From assembly GCA_903924765.1 (NCBI GenBank), contig CAIYCT010000088.1:1-34697 (forward strand): 34,697 nt of DNA. Direction: 5' to 3'. Position 1 is the stretch's first letter; the number at the start of each line of letters is the position of its first letter. Origin of the DNA: an uncultured Rhodospirillaceae bacterium. Its GTDB lineage: Bacteria > Pseudomonadota > Alphaproteobacteria > Rhodospirillales > Magnetospirillaceae. A program made the position numbers and the translations under genes. Below the pieces are notes generated by a model. It did no database searches, was not told the origin of the DNA, and saw only the letters and a list, made by a program, of their open reading frames with translations. This document shows, in pieces, positions 1-7,374 of the stretch.

Positions 1-509
1 GGCTTGATCGCTGCAAGGATCGCGTTATCCTTTCCAATGGCTTTAGCAAGGCCTTCGCCATGACCGGATGGAGACTTGGTGCGGTTGTTGCGCATCCCTT
101 GGTCGCGGAAAGAATGATGATGCTTCTGCAAACCACGTCGTCGTGTGTCTCGCCATTTTTGCAGCGCGCCGGTATCGAAGCCATTTCGGGGGACCAAAGC
201 GCCGTTCAAGTTATGATGAAGGAATATGGCGCTCGCCGCGATTTGCTAGTGACAGGGCTTAACAAAATTCACGGAATCACGTGCCATCTGCCTGGTGGGG
301 CCTTTTATGCATTCCCCAATATTTCGAGTTTTGGGTTGTCATCCGAGCAATTCGCTGACGTCATGTTGGAAAGGGCTGGCGTCGCCTTATTGCCAGGTGG
401 CAATTTCGGCGCTTCTGGCGAAGGGTTCGTGCGCATATGCTACGCCTCATCCCGAGAGAATATCGAAATGGCGCTACAGCGGATTTCCGAAGTGTGTAAG
501 TCTCTATAA
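1..509 (+). CDS. PLP-dependent aminotransferase, class I/II (5' truncated)
   Basis: C-terminal part of a fold-type I aminotransferase; the gene enters from the left edge and is open in frame from base 3. The Schiff-base lysine is visible in the motif SKAFAMTGWR (Lys codon 48-50), typical of aspartate/aromatic/histidinol-phosphate type class I/II enzymes. Near the end, the Arg in FVRICYASS fits the conserved arginine that binds the substrate carboxylate. About 169 codons are present, so more than half of a usual 380-400 residue protein lies outside the window. It is followed after 12 bases by a thiamine-diphosphate enzyme on the same strand, then an SDR and a GT61 enzyme, so a role in making an amino- or acyl-modified sugar or a glycan substituent is plausible. 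This is not the DegT/DnrJ fold usual for sugar aminotransferases, so the substrate may be an amino or keto acid. Substrate unknown. Confidence 0.85.
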   Translation, partial: LDRCKDRVILSNGFSKAFAMTGWRLGAVVAHPLVAERMMMLLQTTSSCVSPFLQRAGIEAISGDQSAVQVMMKEYGARRDLLVTGLNKIHGITCHLPGGAFYAFPNISSFGLSSEQFADVMLERAGVALLPGGNFGASGEGFVRICYASSRENIEMALQRISEVCKSL

Positions 510-521
510 AAGGGGGGCGTG

Positions 522-2324
522 ATGATTAGGGTGTCGGACTACGTCGCTAGCTTTATCAGCGATCAATTAGGCATCAGAGATGTGTTTATGCTGACCGGTG
601 CTGGGATTATGCATTTGACTGATGGGGTTGCGTGCAATGAGAAATTAAGGCCGATTTGCGTCCATCACGAACAAAGCGCTTCAATGGCTTTGGAAGCGTA
701 TGCGCGGGCGAATGGTGATTTCTCAGTAGGCTATTTCTCGACAGGGCCAGCAGCGACCAACGCGCTAACGGGTTTGGGTGGGGCTTGGCAAGACAGCGTG
801 CCTTGCTTGTTTATCTCCGGTCAGGTGAAGCGTTCGGAATCCAGCATCAATGCCGGTGTTGAGGGGTTGCGGCAGTTCGGTGTGCAAGAACTGAACATTA
901 TTCCGGTAGTGTCTTCCCTGTGTAAGTATGCGGTGTACCTGAATGATCCGCAGAAGGTGCGGTACGAGTTGGAAAAGGCGGTGAGCATTGCCAAAACAGG
1001 CCGGCCAGGCCCTGTTTGGCTGGAAATCCCGATGGATGTCCAATCCGCGCTGATCGATCCGGATCAATTGGAAGGATATCTATCCGATTATACAGTGCCG
1101 GTCGCCATTCAGGAAGATATGGACTTCGTTCTGAATGCTGTAAAAGCCTCGTCTCGTCCGGTCATTCTGGCGGGGCGTGGCGTGCGATTGGCTGGTGCCT
1201 GCGAGGCGCTGGCTGCTTTGGCCGAGCAATACAATATTCCTGTTGTTACCCCTTATCTGGGGATCGACAATCTTCGTCACGATCTGGACATTTATATTGG
1301 CAAGACCGGTGTGAAGGGGGATCGACCTGCGAATTTTGCCATGCAGAATTCCGACTTGATCCTTGCTGTTGGCACAAGTTTGCATGTTTCCGTAATCGGT
1401 TATGATTATGGACAGTTTGCCCGAGCGGCGAAGAAAATCGTCGTCGATATCGATCCGACTTCCCACCTCAAGAAAACGATTAAGATCGATCGTTTGATCC
1501 ATTCCGACGCTAAATTTTTTCTGACTGGGCTATTGAATATACTTGATGCATCGGGCCATAGGGCCGGGACCAAGGATTGGCTTGAGCGTTGTGTCGGGTG
1601 GAAGAAAAAGTATAAGGTTTGTCTGCCTGAGTATGAGAATACACCGGACGCGATTAACATCTACTCGTTCGTAAGTAGGCTTTCGGTCTTGTCAGCTCCT
1701 GGAGACATCTTCGTGTCGGACGCTGGGTCGGCTTTTTATGCGGTTTCTCAAGGCATACAGCTTACTAAGCCGGATCAGCGCTACATTCCATCGGGAGCCA
1801 TGGCGACGATGGGGTATTCGCTTCCCGCCGCCATTGGGGTTTCCGTCGCTACTGGCGACGGGCAGGTTTTGGCGGTAACAGGCGATGGTTCGTTCCAGCA
1901 GAATATTCAAGAGTTGCAAACCTTGCTGTATTATAATCTGCCGGTGAAGCTGTTTGTTTTGAACAATGATGGGTACCTGTCGATCCGGGCCTCCCAGAAA
2001 AATTACTTCAATAATCGCTATATCGGAGAGGGCCCGAGCAGCGGTGTGACCATGCCCGATACGCTTAAGATTTGCGATGCCTATGGCATCAAAGCGGCGA
2101 GAGTGTCCGATTTAAACGAGCTGGATAAGGCAATCCAATTGGCAATGGACACCAAAGGGCCGTATGTCCTTGAAATCATCACGCCGTCCAGTCAACCGAT
2201 CATTCCAACCGTGTCATCGCGGGTTAATGAAGACGGTTCCATGAGTTCGCGTCCGTTGGAGGATATGGCTCCGTTCTTGGATCGGGACGAATACCATTCA
2301 AATATGCTGATTGACGAAGTGTAG
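522..2324 (+). CDS. Thiamine-diphosphate enzyme, acetolactate-synthase-like
   Basis: Full-length (600 residue) ThDP-dependent enzyme of the acetolactate synthase/decarboxylase superfamily. Seen: the N-terminal Pyr domain with the cofactor-activating Glu50 in VHHEQSAS, a middle domain around residues 190-330, and the C-terminal PP domain with the Mg/ThDP signature GDGS (about 454-457) ending in NN (about 481-482). ATG 522 is chosen because the ribosome site AGGGGGG (511-517) fits it; an in-frame GTG at 519 is an alternative. It lies in a polysaccharide block, not beside an ilvH-type small subunit, which argues against branched-chain amino-acid synthesis. ThDP enzymes of this class in O-antigen clusters (YerE of yersiniose synthesis) attach a two-carbon unit from pyruvate to a keto-sugar; the following SDR could then reduce the product. 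That role is inference; decarboxylation of a keto acid is an alternative. Confidence 0.8.
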   Translation: MIRVSDYVASFISDQLGIRDVFMLTGAGIMHLTDGVACNEKLRPICVHHEQSASMALEAYARANGDFSVGYFSTGPAATNALTGLGGAWQDSVPCLFISGQVKRSESSINAGVEGLRQFGVQELNIIPVVSSLCKYAVYLNDPQKVRYELEKAVSIAKTGRPGPVWLEIPMDVQSALIDPDQLEGYLSDYTVPVAIQEDMDFVLNAVKASSRPVILAGRGVRLAGACEALAALAEQYNIPVVTPYLGIDNLRHDLDIYIGKTGVKGDRPANFAMQNSDLILAVGTSLHVSVIGYDYGQFARAAKKIVVDIDPTSHLKKTIKIDRLIHSDAKFFLTGLLNILDASGHRAGTKDWLERCVGWKKKYKVCLPEYENTPDAINIYSFVSRLSVLSAPGDIFVSDAGSAFYAVSQGIQLTKPDQRYIPSGAMATMGYSLPAAIGVSVATGDGQVLAVTGDGSFQQNIQELQTLLYYNLPVKLFVLNNDGYLSIRASQKNYFNNRYIGEGPSSGVTMPDTLKICDAYGIKAARVSDLNELDKAIQLAMDTKGPYVLEIITPSSQPIIPTVSSRVNEDGSMSSRPLEDMAPFLDRDEYHSNMLIDEV

Positions 2325-2381
2325 ACGGCGTTCATGATTGCCATTTATCTTATAGGAATATGAACAAGGAATTTAAGAAAA

Positions 2382-3338
2382 TTGCATAATATCGACGATT
2401 CTTCTTTAAGAAGACGCGTTCTTCTGACTGGCGGGTCAGGTTTCGTTGGAATGGCGGTTGCCATGCGCCTCATGGAAGAAGGGTGCTCCGTTGCTTTGCT
2501 CCTTCGTACCAGCAGTAAAACCCTCCTTATTAAGGATGTTGTAGAACAATCAACAGTTATTCTTGGTGACATGAATGACCTTGAGGCCGTGCGCGAGCAA
2601 ATTGCCGCGCATGCGCCGGAAATTATTGTTCATATCGCTTGGCAAGGCGTGAACGGCGTGAATCGCAATTCCTCTATTCAACTGGATAATGTGCTGACAA
2701 CGCTCCAGCTCTATCAGATTGGGCGGGATTTGGGGATTAAGAAGTTTGTCGGATTGGGTTCGCAAGCGGAATATGGACCTCAATCCGGTCGAATTAACGA
2801 AAGTACGCCACCTCATCCGACGACGATATATGGAGCGGCGAAGCTTGCAACTTATTTATTGTTGGACAGGTTGAGCGCCGTAGATGGGATTGATTTCGCG
2901 TGGCTTCGCCTCTTCTCCGGATATGGCCCAGGAGATGATCCGCGGTGTCTTATTCCTTACTTGATCTCCAGCCTTTTGAAGCGGGAGGCGCCCAATCTAA
3001 CTCGTTGCGAACAGATATGGGATTTTATCTATGTGGACGATGTCGCTGCAGCCATTGTCGCTGCCGCGCATGGAAATGCGAAAGGTGTTTTTAACCTTGG
3101 CTCCGGCATTCCTTTGCCACTGAAAGAGGTTGTCGAACGGTTGCGGGACGTTATCGATCCGTCAATCCCCATCAAGTTTGGTGACGTTCCTTATCGGCCA
3201 GATCAAGTCATGCATCTGGAAGCCGATATATCAGCTTTGGTTTCCGCTACTGGCTGGCGTCCATCCATTTCGTTGGAAGACGGCCTTAGGTTCACGGTGG
3301 ACTGGCACCGTAACCTAGCGACAAAGACCCAACGGTGA
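2382..3338 (+). CDS. NAD-dependent epimerase/dehydratase (extended SDR)
   Basis: Nucleotide-sugar epimerase/dehydratase of the extended short-chain dehydrogenase family, 318 residues. Seen: the N-terminal Rossmann motif TGGSGFVG at residues 16-23, the catalytic Tyr150/Lys154 pair in YGAAK, an upstream Ser in GLGSQAEYG, and a C-terminal segment with GWRPSISLEDGL as in dTDP/CDP-sugar 4-ketoreductases and 4,6-dehydratases. The reading frame has a stop at 2361-2363 and no ATG before the nucleotide-binding motif, so the start is most likely TTG 2382, with AAGGA at 2366-2370 as ribosome site. A nearby ATG at 2360 opens a different frame and stops after nine codons. It sits 57 bases after the ThDP enzyme and 30 before the GT61 gene, consistent with one glycan operon. 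The exact sugar cannot be read from sequence. Confidence 0.85.
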   Translation: MHNIDDSSLRRRVLLTGGSGFVGMAVAMRLMEEGCSVALLLRTSSKTLLIKDVVEQSTVILGDMNDLEAVREQIAAHAPEIIVHIAWQGVNGVNRNSSIQLDNVLTTLQLYQIGRDLGIKKFVGLGSQAEYGPQSGRINESTPPHPTTIYGAAKLATYLLLDRLSAVDGIDFAWLRLFSGYGPGDDPRCLIPYLISSLLKREAPNLTRCEQIWDFIYVDDVAAAIVAAAHGNAKGVFNLGSGIPLPLKEVVERLRDVIDPSIPIKFGDVPYRPDQVMHLEADISALVSATGWRPSISLEDGLRFTVDWHRNLATKTQR

Positions 3339-3368
3339 ATTGAAAATTTTTAGCAAGAAAGACGTATT

Positions 3369-4715
3369 ATGGCATCTCTCCCGTATATGAATATTCCGGA
3401 CCAACCATTTAGCAAACCCACGCCCGATGAATGGCAGAAAATCCTTGCCGAAGGCGGGGGGGATTTGATGGCATCCCCTTATATGGGTGAAGGACGGCGG
3501 AAATTGGCCGATGCCTTGGAAAGCAATGGATATCAGTATCCGGCCCGCAGTCTTTTGTCGGGTAAGCTGATCCCGCTGCTGGGGCGGGCATACTTTCCGC
3601 CTCGAGTGCGGACGTTCAGTATTTTCGACGCCGATGCCGCCGATCACGGAGTGTCCGTGATCCCCGTTGAGCCGCAGCCACTGACTGAAGGTTGGTTACC
3701 CGCTTCCGTTGGGATTTCCCCGGTTACCGAGACCATGAACGCACGTCCGCGCTGGAAGCGAAAGCATTTCGTGGCTCAATTGCAAAACGGACACTGCGTA
3801 CTGTCTCCGTGGGGGTATGCTATCTTCTCGAAAAATGAACACTATTCGGTCGATTTCTGCTGCAATGATGGTCCCATGATTGCTTGGAGCGGTGTTGTTC
3901 CCCAACCAACGTATATTCCAGGTACGGTTGCGGTCCTGGCCCATTCCTGGAGCCATGCCGTGTTTCACTGGATCATGGAATCCATGCCTCGCATGGAGTT
4001 GCTGCGTCTGGCGGGCTTTCCCCCAGAGACCGATAAAATCGACCGAATCGTCGTGCGGTCTCTCGAAAAATGGCATCACGAATTTATCGAGCGTTTGGAA
4101 ATCCCAATTGAAAAATTCGTTGAGGTCGGTCATATCGGCCATATCACAGCGGATACTCTTTTGGTTTGTTCCAATGTCGAAGAAAGTGATTGGACCAAGG
4201 ATCCGCCCTATTTCGAGCCGGAACCGTGGGTCACCCGTCTTGTGGCGGATTTCATTCCTGATGAAAATCCCGTCTCACCTACAGAGCGTATTTATATTTC
4301 CCGGGCAAACGCCGGTTCAAGGCGGATCGCCAATGGTGATGACTTAAAACTGTTTCTTGAGAAAAACAGTTTCAGGACCGTCTTTTTTGAAGATAAAACA
4401 ATGGCGGAAAAGGCGGCAATAATGCGTAGCGCTGCAGTTGTTGTCACCCCTTCGGGGGCGGCGTTGACTAATATCCCCTATATGCGACCAGGAACAAAGT
4501 GCGTGGTTCTGTACCCCGAAGACCATTTTGTTTCCCTGTTTAATGCCATATGCGCCAATGTGGGGGTTGTTCACATCCATGCGGTGTTCCCCTCGATTGT
4601 GCGTTATTTCCCAGGTCAATTTTGCGGAGTAGCTGAGCATCTGCGCGAGCAATTGATAGACATTCCTCATTTAGCGGACATTCTGAACCACTTCAACGTC
4701 CCTGTTGCCTTATAG
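3369..4715 (+). CDS. Glycosyltransferase family 61 (DUF563) protein
   Basis: 448-residue protein with the hallmarks of the GT61/DUF563 family, which transfers sugars in capsule, O-antigen and other glycans. Seen: the mid-protein motif HSWSHAVFHWIMESMPRM (around residue 195), a family signature of HWxxExxPR type, then IYISRANAGSRRI and, toward the C-terminus, a nucleotide-sugar-binding stretch with TPSGAALTN. No signal peptide or membrane segment is evident, so it probably acts at the cytoplasmic face. Start ATG 3369 follows the SDR stop by 30 bases; the ribosome site is weak (AAGAAAG). It is the last gene of the A/T-richer plus-strand block and meets the next gene tail to tail with an 8-base gap. 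Donor and acceptor sugars unknown. Confidence 0.85.
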   Translation: MASLPYMNIPDQPFSKPTPDEWQKILAEGGGDLMASPYMGEGRRKLADALESNGYQYPARSLLSGKLIPLLGRAYFPPRVRTFSIFDADAADHGVSVIPVEPQPLTEGWLPASVGISPVTETMNARPRWKRKHFVAQLQNGHCVLSPWGYAIFSKNEHYSVDFCCNDGPMIAWSGVVPQPTYIPGTVAVLAHSWSHAVFHWIMESMPRMELLRLAGFPPETDKIDRIVVRSLEKWHHEFIERLEIPIEKFVEVGHIGHITADTLLVCSNVEESDWTKDPPYFEPEPWVTRLVADFIPDENPVSPTERIYISRANAGSRRIANGDDLKLFLEKNSFRTVFFEDKTMAEKAAIMRSAAVVVTPSGAALTNIPYMRPGTKCVVLYPEDHFVSLFNAICANVGVVHIHAVFPSIVRYFPGQFCGVAEHLREQLIDIPHLADILNHFNVPVAL

Positions 4716-4723
4716 CGAAAGAC

Positions 4724-5407
4724 CTATTTGGACACGATGTTCATGATGTCCTCGAACCCGCCATCCACGTTGTCGGGGGTCAGGATGGCGAAGGTGTCCA
4801 GAATGATCACCGCGTTCAAAACCGCGTCGCGGCTGACGGCGGATCGCATGCGTTCGGTAAAGGCCGAATTGACGATGGAAAGATTTGCATAGGCGTCCTT
4901 CAATCCGTCAAAGGACAAGGTGACCGGTTCGCCGATCGAGCCGCTTTTGATATACTCGGTCAAAAGCCAGGTGCCAAGGCTGCGGAACACTGTTTCGCGT
5001 TGGTCCGAAAACGGCAAATGAAAGCGCGACATGGGGCGCAAGAATTCGGTGCGCGGGCATCCCGACGTCGCCATGGTCAGTCCGACCAAGGACGCGACCG
5101 CTTCCTGCAAGGTCTTCTTGGAGACGATGATGCGCCTGGCGGTTTCAACCTCGACGATGGCTTGGGTGTAGGAAAAGGCGTTGGAAAATTCGGGCAGGAA
5201 ATGGGCGATGCTGACGGCCGCGGGGCAATATTTGGGGCCTTCTTCGATAGGGCAGTTGGAGCATTTTTGAAACTCCAGCTTGGTCCAGTCGGGCCTGGGC
5301 GAATCGTGCGGCAGCAGGATATGAAAGGTATCCTTATCAAACGAGAGTTTGACAACGAACTCGGGCTTGCCCTTTTCATGGAATTTGTAGGCGACGGTTT
5401 CAGGCAT
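4724..5407 (-). CDS. Uncharacterised Cys-motif protein
   Basis: 227-residue soluble protein that I do not recognise with confidence. Its N-terminal 45 residues look like a short beta-rich segment (YKFHEKGKPEFVVKLSFD...FHILLPHDSP). This is followed by a cysteine cluster, CSNCP then YCPAAVSIAHF (spacing C-x2-C-x8-C), and a further Cys in SGCPRTEFLRPM. The rest is predicted helical (TLQEAVASLVGLTMATSGCP, SAVSRDAVLNAVIILDTFAIL). The spaced cysteines suggest a metal or Fe-S site, but none of the common ferredoxin spacings is complete. No signal peptide or membrane span. Composition matches the core genome rather than the adjacent glycan island. It is alone on its strand, 95 bases downstream of murI, and could be the last member of the acidic-protein/murI unit. 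Confidence 0.75.
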   Translation of the reverse strand: MPETVAYKFHEKGKPEFVVKLSFDKDTFHILLPHDSPRPDWTKLEFQKCSNCPIEEGPKYCPAAVSIAHFLPEFSNAFSYTQAIVEVETARRIIVSKKTLQEAVASLVGLTMATSGCPRTEFLRPMSRFHLPFSDQRETVFRSLGTWLLTEYIKSGSIGEPVTLSFDGLKDAYANLSIVNSAFTERMRSAVSRDAVLNAVIILDTFAILTPDNVDGGFEDIMNIVSK

Positions 5408-5502
5408 GTCAGTCTCGGAAAATTTATCTAGGAACGTCTAATAATAAGGGGTTGGATGCCCTGAGATTGCAAATGAATTCCCCAAGACTATGGCCAAAGT
5501 CA

Positions 5503-6351
5503 TTACTGGTGGACTAGATCGATAATATTAACTTCGGCTGGGTCTATCGCCCAAGGTACGAAGACGGCGGCGACGCGGGCGAAGCGTTCGGGGGCATCGG
5601 TCGCGAAATAGCGCACCGGCGCGGGCACGGTCTGCTTGGGAGCGGAAATGGCGCGGTTTTCCAACAAATCCTCCACGGCGCGGGCGGTGGTGGTGGCGGA
5701 GTCGACGATGGCGACGTTGGGGCCCAGGAGTTGGCGCAGCAGCGGCAGAAACGCAGGGAAATGGGTGCAGCCCAGCAACAGGCAGTCAGCGCGCTCCAGC
5801 GGTTCGGGATCGAGAAAGGCGTTGGCCAGATAATGTCTGGCCACCTGCATGGCGATGGGGCCGTCAACCATGCCTTCTTCCGCCATGGAGACGAACAGCG
5901 GGCAGGCTAATTGCGACACGCTGGCCCCAGGCCGGGAATGAAGAATCGAGCGGGGATAGGTTCCTGCGCGTACGGTGCTTTCGGTGGCGATGACCATGAT
6001 CTTGCCGCGCGGGCTGGCATGACCGGCTGCCTGCGCGCCCGGTTCGACCACGCCCAACACCGGCAGTCCGGGAAATTCGGCCCTCAGCGCATCCAAGGCG
6101 TGGGCGGACGAGGTGTTGTCCGCCACCACCAGGGCTTTAATGCCGACCGAGACCAAGGCCTTGGCGGCTTCCAGGGCATAGGCGCTGACGGCGGCGGCGC
6201 TTTTGGTGCCGTAGGGCAGGCGGGCGGTGTCGCCCAAATAGATCAGCGGCTCGTGGGGAAGGCGCTCGCGCAACGCCTTCAACACCGTTAAACCGCCGAC
6301 GCCGGAATCGAATACCCCGATGGGGAGGGATACCGACGCCTTAGCGGTCAT
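5503..6351 (-). CDS. murI: Glutamate racemase homologue, first catalytic Cys replaced by Asp
   Basis: 282-residue Asp/Glu racemase family protein that by homology interconverts L- and D-glutamate for peptidoglycan. Seen: N-terminal FDSGVGGLTVL (Asp15, Ser16), LPYGTK (45-50), GVVEPGAQAA (100-109), LACPLFVSMAEEG (148-160), and the second catalytic motif LLGCTHFP with Cys195 and His197. In place of the usual ACNTAS there is VVADNTSSA, so the first catalytic cysteine is Asp78 (codon 6118-6120, GAC on the coding strand). In MurI both cysteines act as the two acid/base residues, so racemisation by the known mechanism should be impaired or altered. All other motifs are intact, so this is not a decaying gene. 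Start ATG 6351 overlaps the preceding small gene's stop (ATGA, 6348-6351), indicating translational coupling. Family is certain; racemase activity is not. Confidence 0.85.
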   Translation of the reverse strand: MTAKASVSLPIGVFDSGVGGLTVLKALRERLPHEPLIYLGDTARLPYGTKSAAAVSAYALEAAKALVSVGIKALVVADNTSSAHALDALRAEFPGLPVLGVVEPGAQAAGHASPRGKIMVIATESTVRAGTYPRSILHSRPGASVSQLACPLFVSMAEEGMVDGPIAMQVARHYLANAFLDPEPLERADCLLLGCTHFPAFLPLLRQLLGPNVAIVDSATTTARAVEDLLENRAISAPKQTVPAPVRYFATDAPERFARVAAVFVPWAIDPAEVNIIDLVHQ

Positions 6352-6689
6352 TCGTCTTCCAGCTCGGACGCCGGGACGATGGTGACGCCTGTGCCGTCGT
6401 CAAGCTCAAGGATGGCGACGTCGCCAACGATGCGTTCTTCTTCGGTTGCCAGATGGTTGAAGTATTCCCACAGGAAGGCGATGGCGTAAGCCTGATCGTC
6501 GGCTTCGTCCTCGTTGATCTCGTCGTCTTCCAGACCGGCCAGATCGCGCAGGATTTCCAGGGAATCGTCGAACATCTCCATCAGATCCATGGGTTCTGAT
6601 TTCAAATCGTCGATGATGCTATTAAATTCCTCATCGTCCAGTTCATATTTCCACTGGGCGGTGCTGGACTGGTAGTAGACGGCGATCAT
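6348..6689 (-). CDS. Small acidic protein of unknown function, coupled to murI
   Basis: 113-residue, strongly acidic soluble protein, rich in Asp and Glu throughout (LEDDEINEDEADDQAY near residue 53, ELEDE at the C-terminus). No signal peptide, membrane span or cysteine. Its start is well supported: ATG 6689 with GGAGGAA as ribosome site immediately upstream. Its stop overlaps the murI start by four bases, so the two are translated as a pair. I do not recognise the family. Location suggests a partner or regulator of the racemase homologue, but the arrangement could be incidental. Confidence 0.75.
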   Translation of the reverse strand: MIAVYYQSSTAQWKYELDDEEFNSIIDDLKSEPMDLMEMFDDSLEILRDLAGLEDDEINEDEADDQAYAIAFLWEYFNHLATEEERIVGDVAILELDDGTGVTIVPASELEDE

Positions 6690-6783
6690 GGTGTTCCTCC
6701 AGTTGAGAGCAGAACTTCCGTTATTCCTGAAAAAAAGGCAATGTGAATTTAGTCGATGCGTTTAAGCGAGAAGGGAAACTGGC

Positions 6784-7125
6784 ATGCGGAGATGGATTGC
6801 TGTAGCCGGTGTGTCCGGGGCAATGGCGGTGGCGATGGCGGCGTGGGCCATGCATGGAGTGAGTGGCGACCCGGCGGCTCAGGATTTGATCCACAAGGGG
6901 GCCTATTACCAACTGACCCATGCTCTGGCCTTGTTGGCCGCCCAGCATCTGGGCGCGAAAGCGTCTTGCGCGCTGTTCGCGGTCGGTCTGATCTTGTTTC
7001 CGGGAACGTTGTATTTATTAGCGGCGGGCGCGCCAGCCTACGCGCAAGTGCTGACGCCGATCGGCGGCATGGCTTTTATCGGCGGCTGGCTGGGACTGGC
7101 GTATGAAGGAATAAGAAAGGGGTAA
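6784..7125 (+). CDS. DUF423 family small membrane protein
   Basis: 113-residue inner-membrane protein of the DUF423 (YgdD-like) family. Seen: a short N-terminal hydrophobic segment (residues 4-24), the family-typical region with KGAYYQLTHALALLAAQHL (about 38-56), then two more hydrophobic helices (about 64-82 and 88-108) containing the Gly-rich PIGGMAFIGGWLGL. The start ATG 6784 is preceded by AGAAGGGA. It stands alone on the plus strand, divergent from the acidic protein/murI pair and convergent with rpmG, with which it shares a terminator hairpin. Function unknown. Confidence 0.85.
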   Translation: MRRWIAVAGVSGAMAVAMAAWAMHGVSGDPAAQDLIHKGAYYQLTHALALLAAQHLGAKASCALFAVGLILFPGTLYLLAAGAPAYAQVLTPIGGMAFIGGWLGLAYEGIRKG

Positions 7126-7135
7126 CTCACCCCTT
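7117..7135. terminator. Bidirectional terminator shared by DUF423 gene and rpmG
   Basis: Perfect 7-bp inverted repeat AAGGGGT / ACCCCTT with a five-base loop. It lies between convergent genes and includes both stop codons (7123-7125 on plus, 7134-7136 on minus). It is followed by ACTTGATTTT on plus and TTCTTATTCC on minus, so it could serve both directions, though the T-runs are modest. Confidence 0.55.
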
Positions 7136-7301
7136 ACTTGATTTTGGTTTCCTTGAAGACCACATGCTTGCGGACGACGGGGTCGTACTTGCGGAACTCC
7201 ATCTTTTCCGTGGTCTTGCGCGGGTTCTTTTTGGCCGTGTAGAAGAAACCAGTGCCGGCGCTGCTGAGAAGTTTGATCAAGATAGTGGCTGGCTTGGCCA
7301 T
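7134..7301 (-). CDS. rpmG: 50S ribosomal protein L33
   Basis: 55-residue large-subunit ribosomal protein L33, starting [14 protein letters not shown] and ending in a basic Lys-rich stretch ([10 protein letters not shown]). It has the family signature [18 protein letters not shown] and lacks the zinc-binding cysteine pairs, so it is the C-minus type. ATG 7301 is chosen over a longer upstream in-frame opening (to 7349) because it gives the conserved MAKP N-terminus and has AGGAC upstream. It lies downstream of rnr and an S41 peptidase gene. An rnr...rpmG neighbourhood is, from memory, common in alphaproteobacteria and supports the taxonomic reading. Confidence 0.97.
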   Translation of the reverse strand: MAKPATILIKLLSSAGTGFFYTAKKNPRKTTEKMEFRKYDPVVRKHVVFKETKIK

Positions 7302-7374
7302 GATTAAAGTCCTGCGATTAAAAATTCCGAAGGCGCGGACAATACTCACTGTGCCGCAGGAGTCAAGAGCAAAA

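Noticed and set aside
7335..7357. Possible terminator between the S41 gene and rpmG
   Set aside because: Stem has a bulge and the T-run is about ten bases away; too weak to list.
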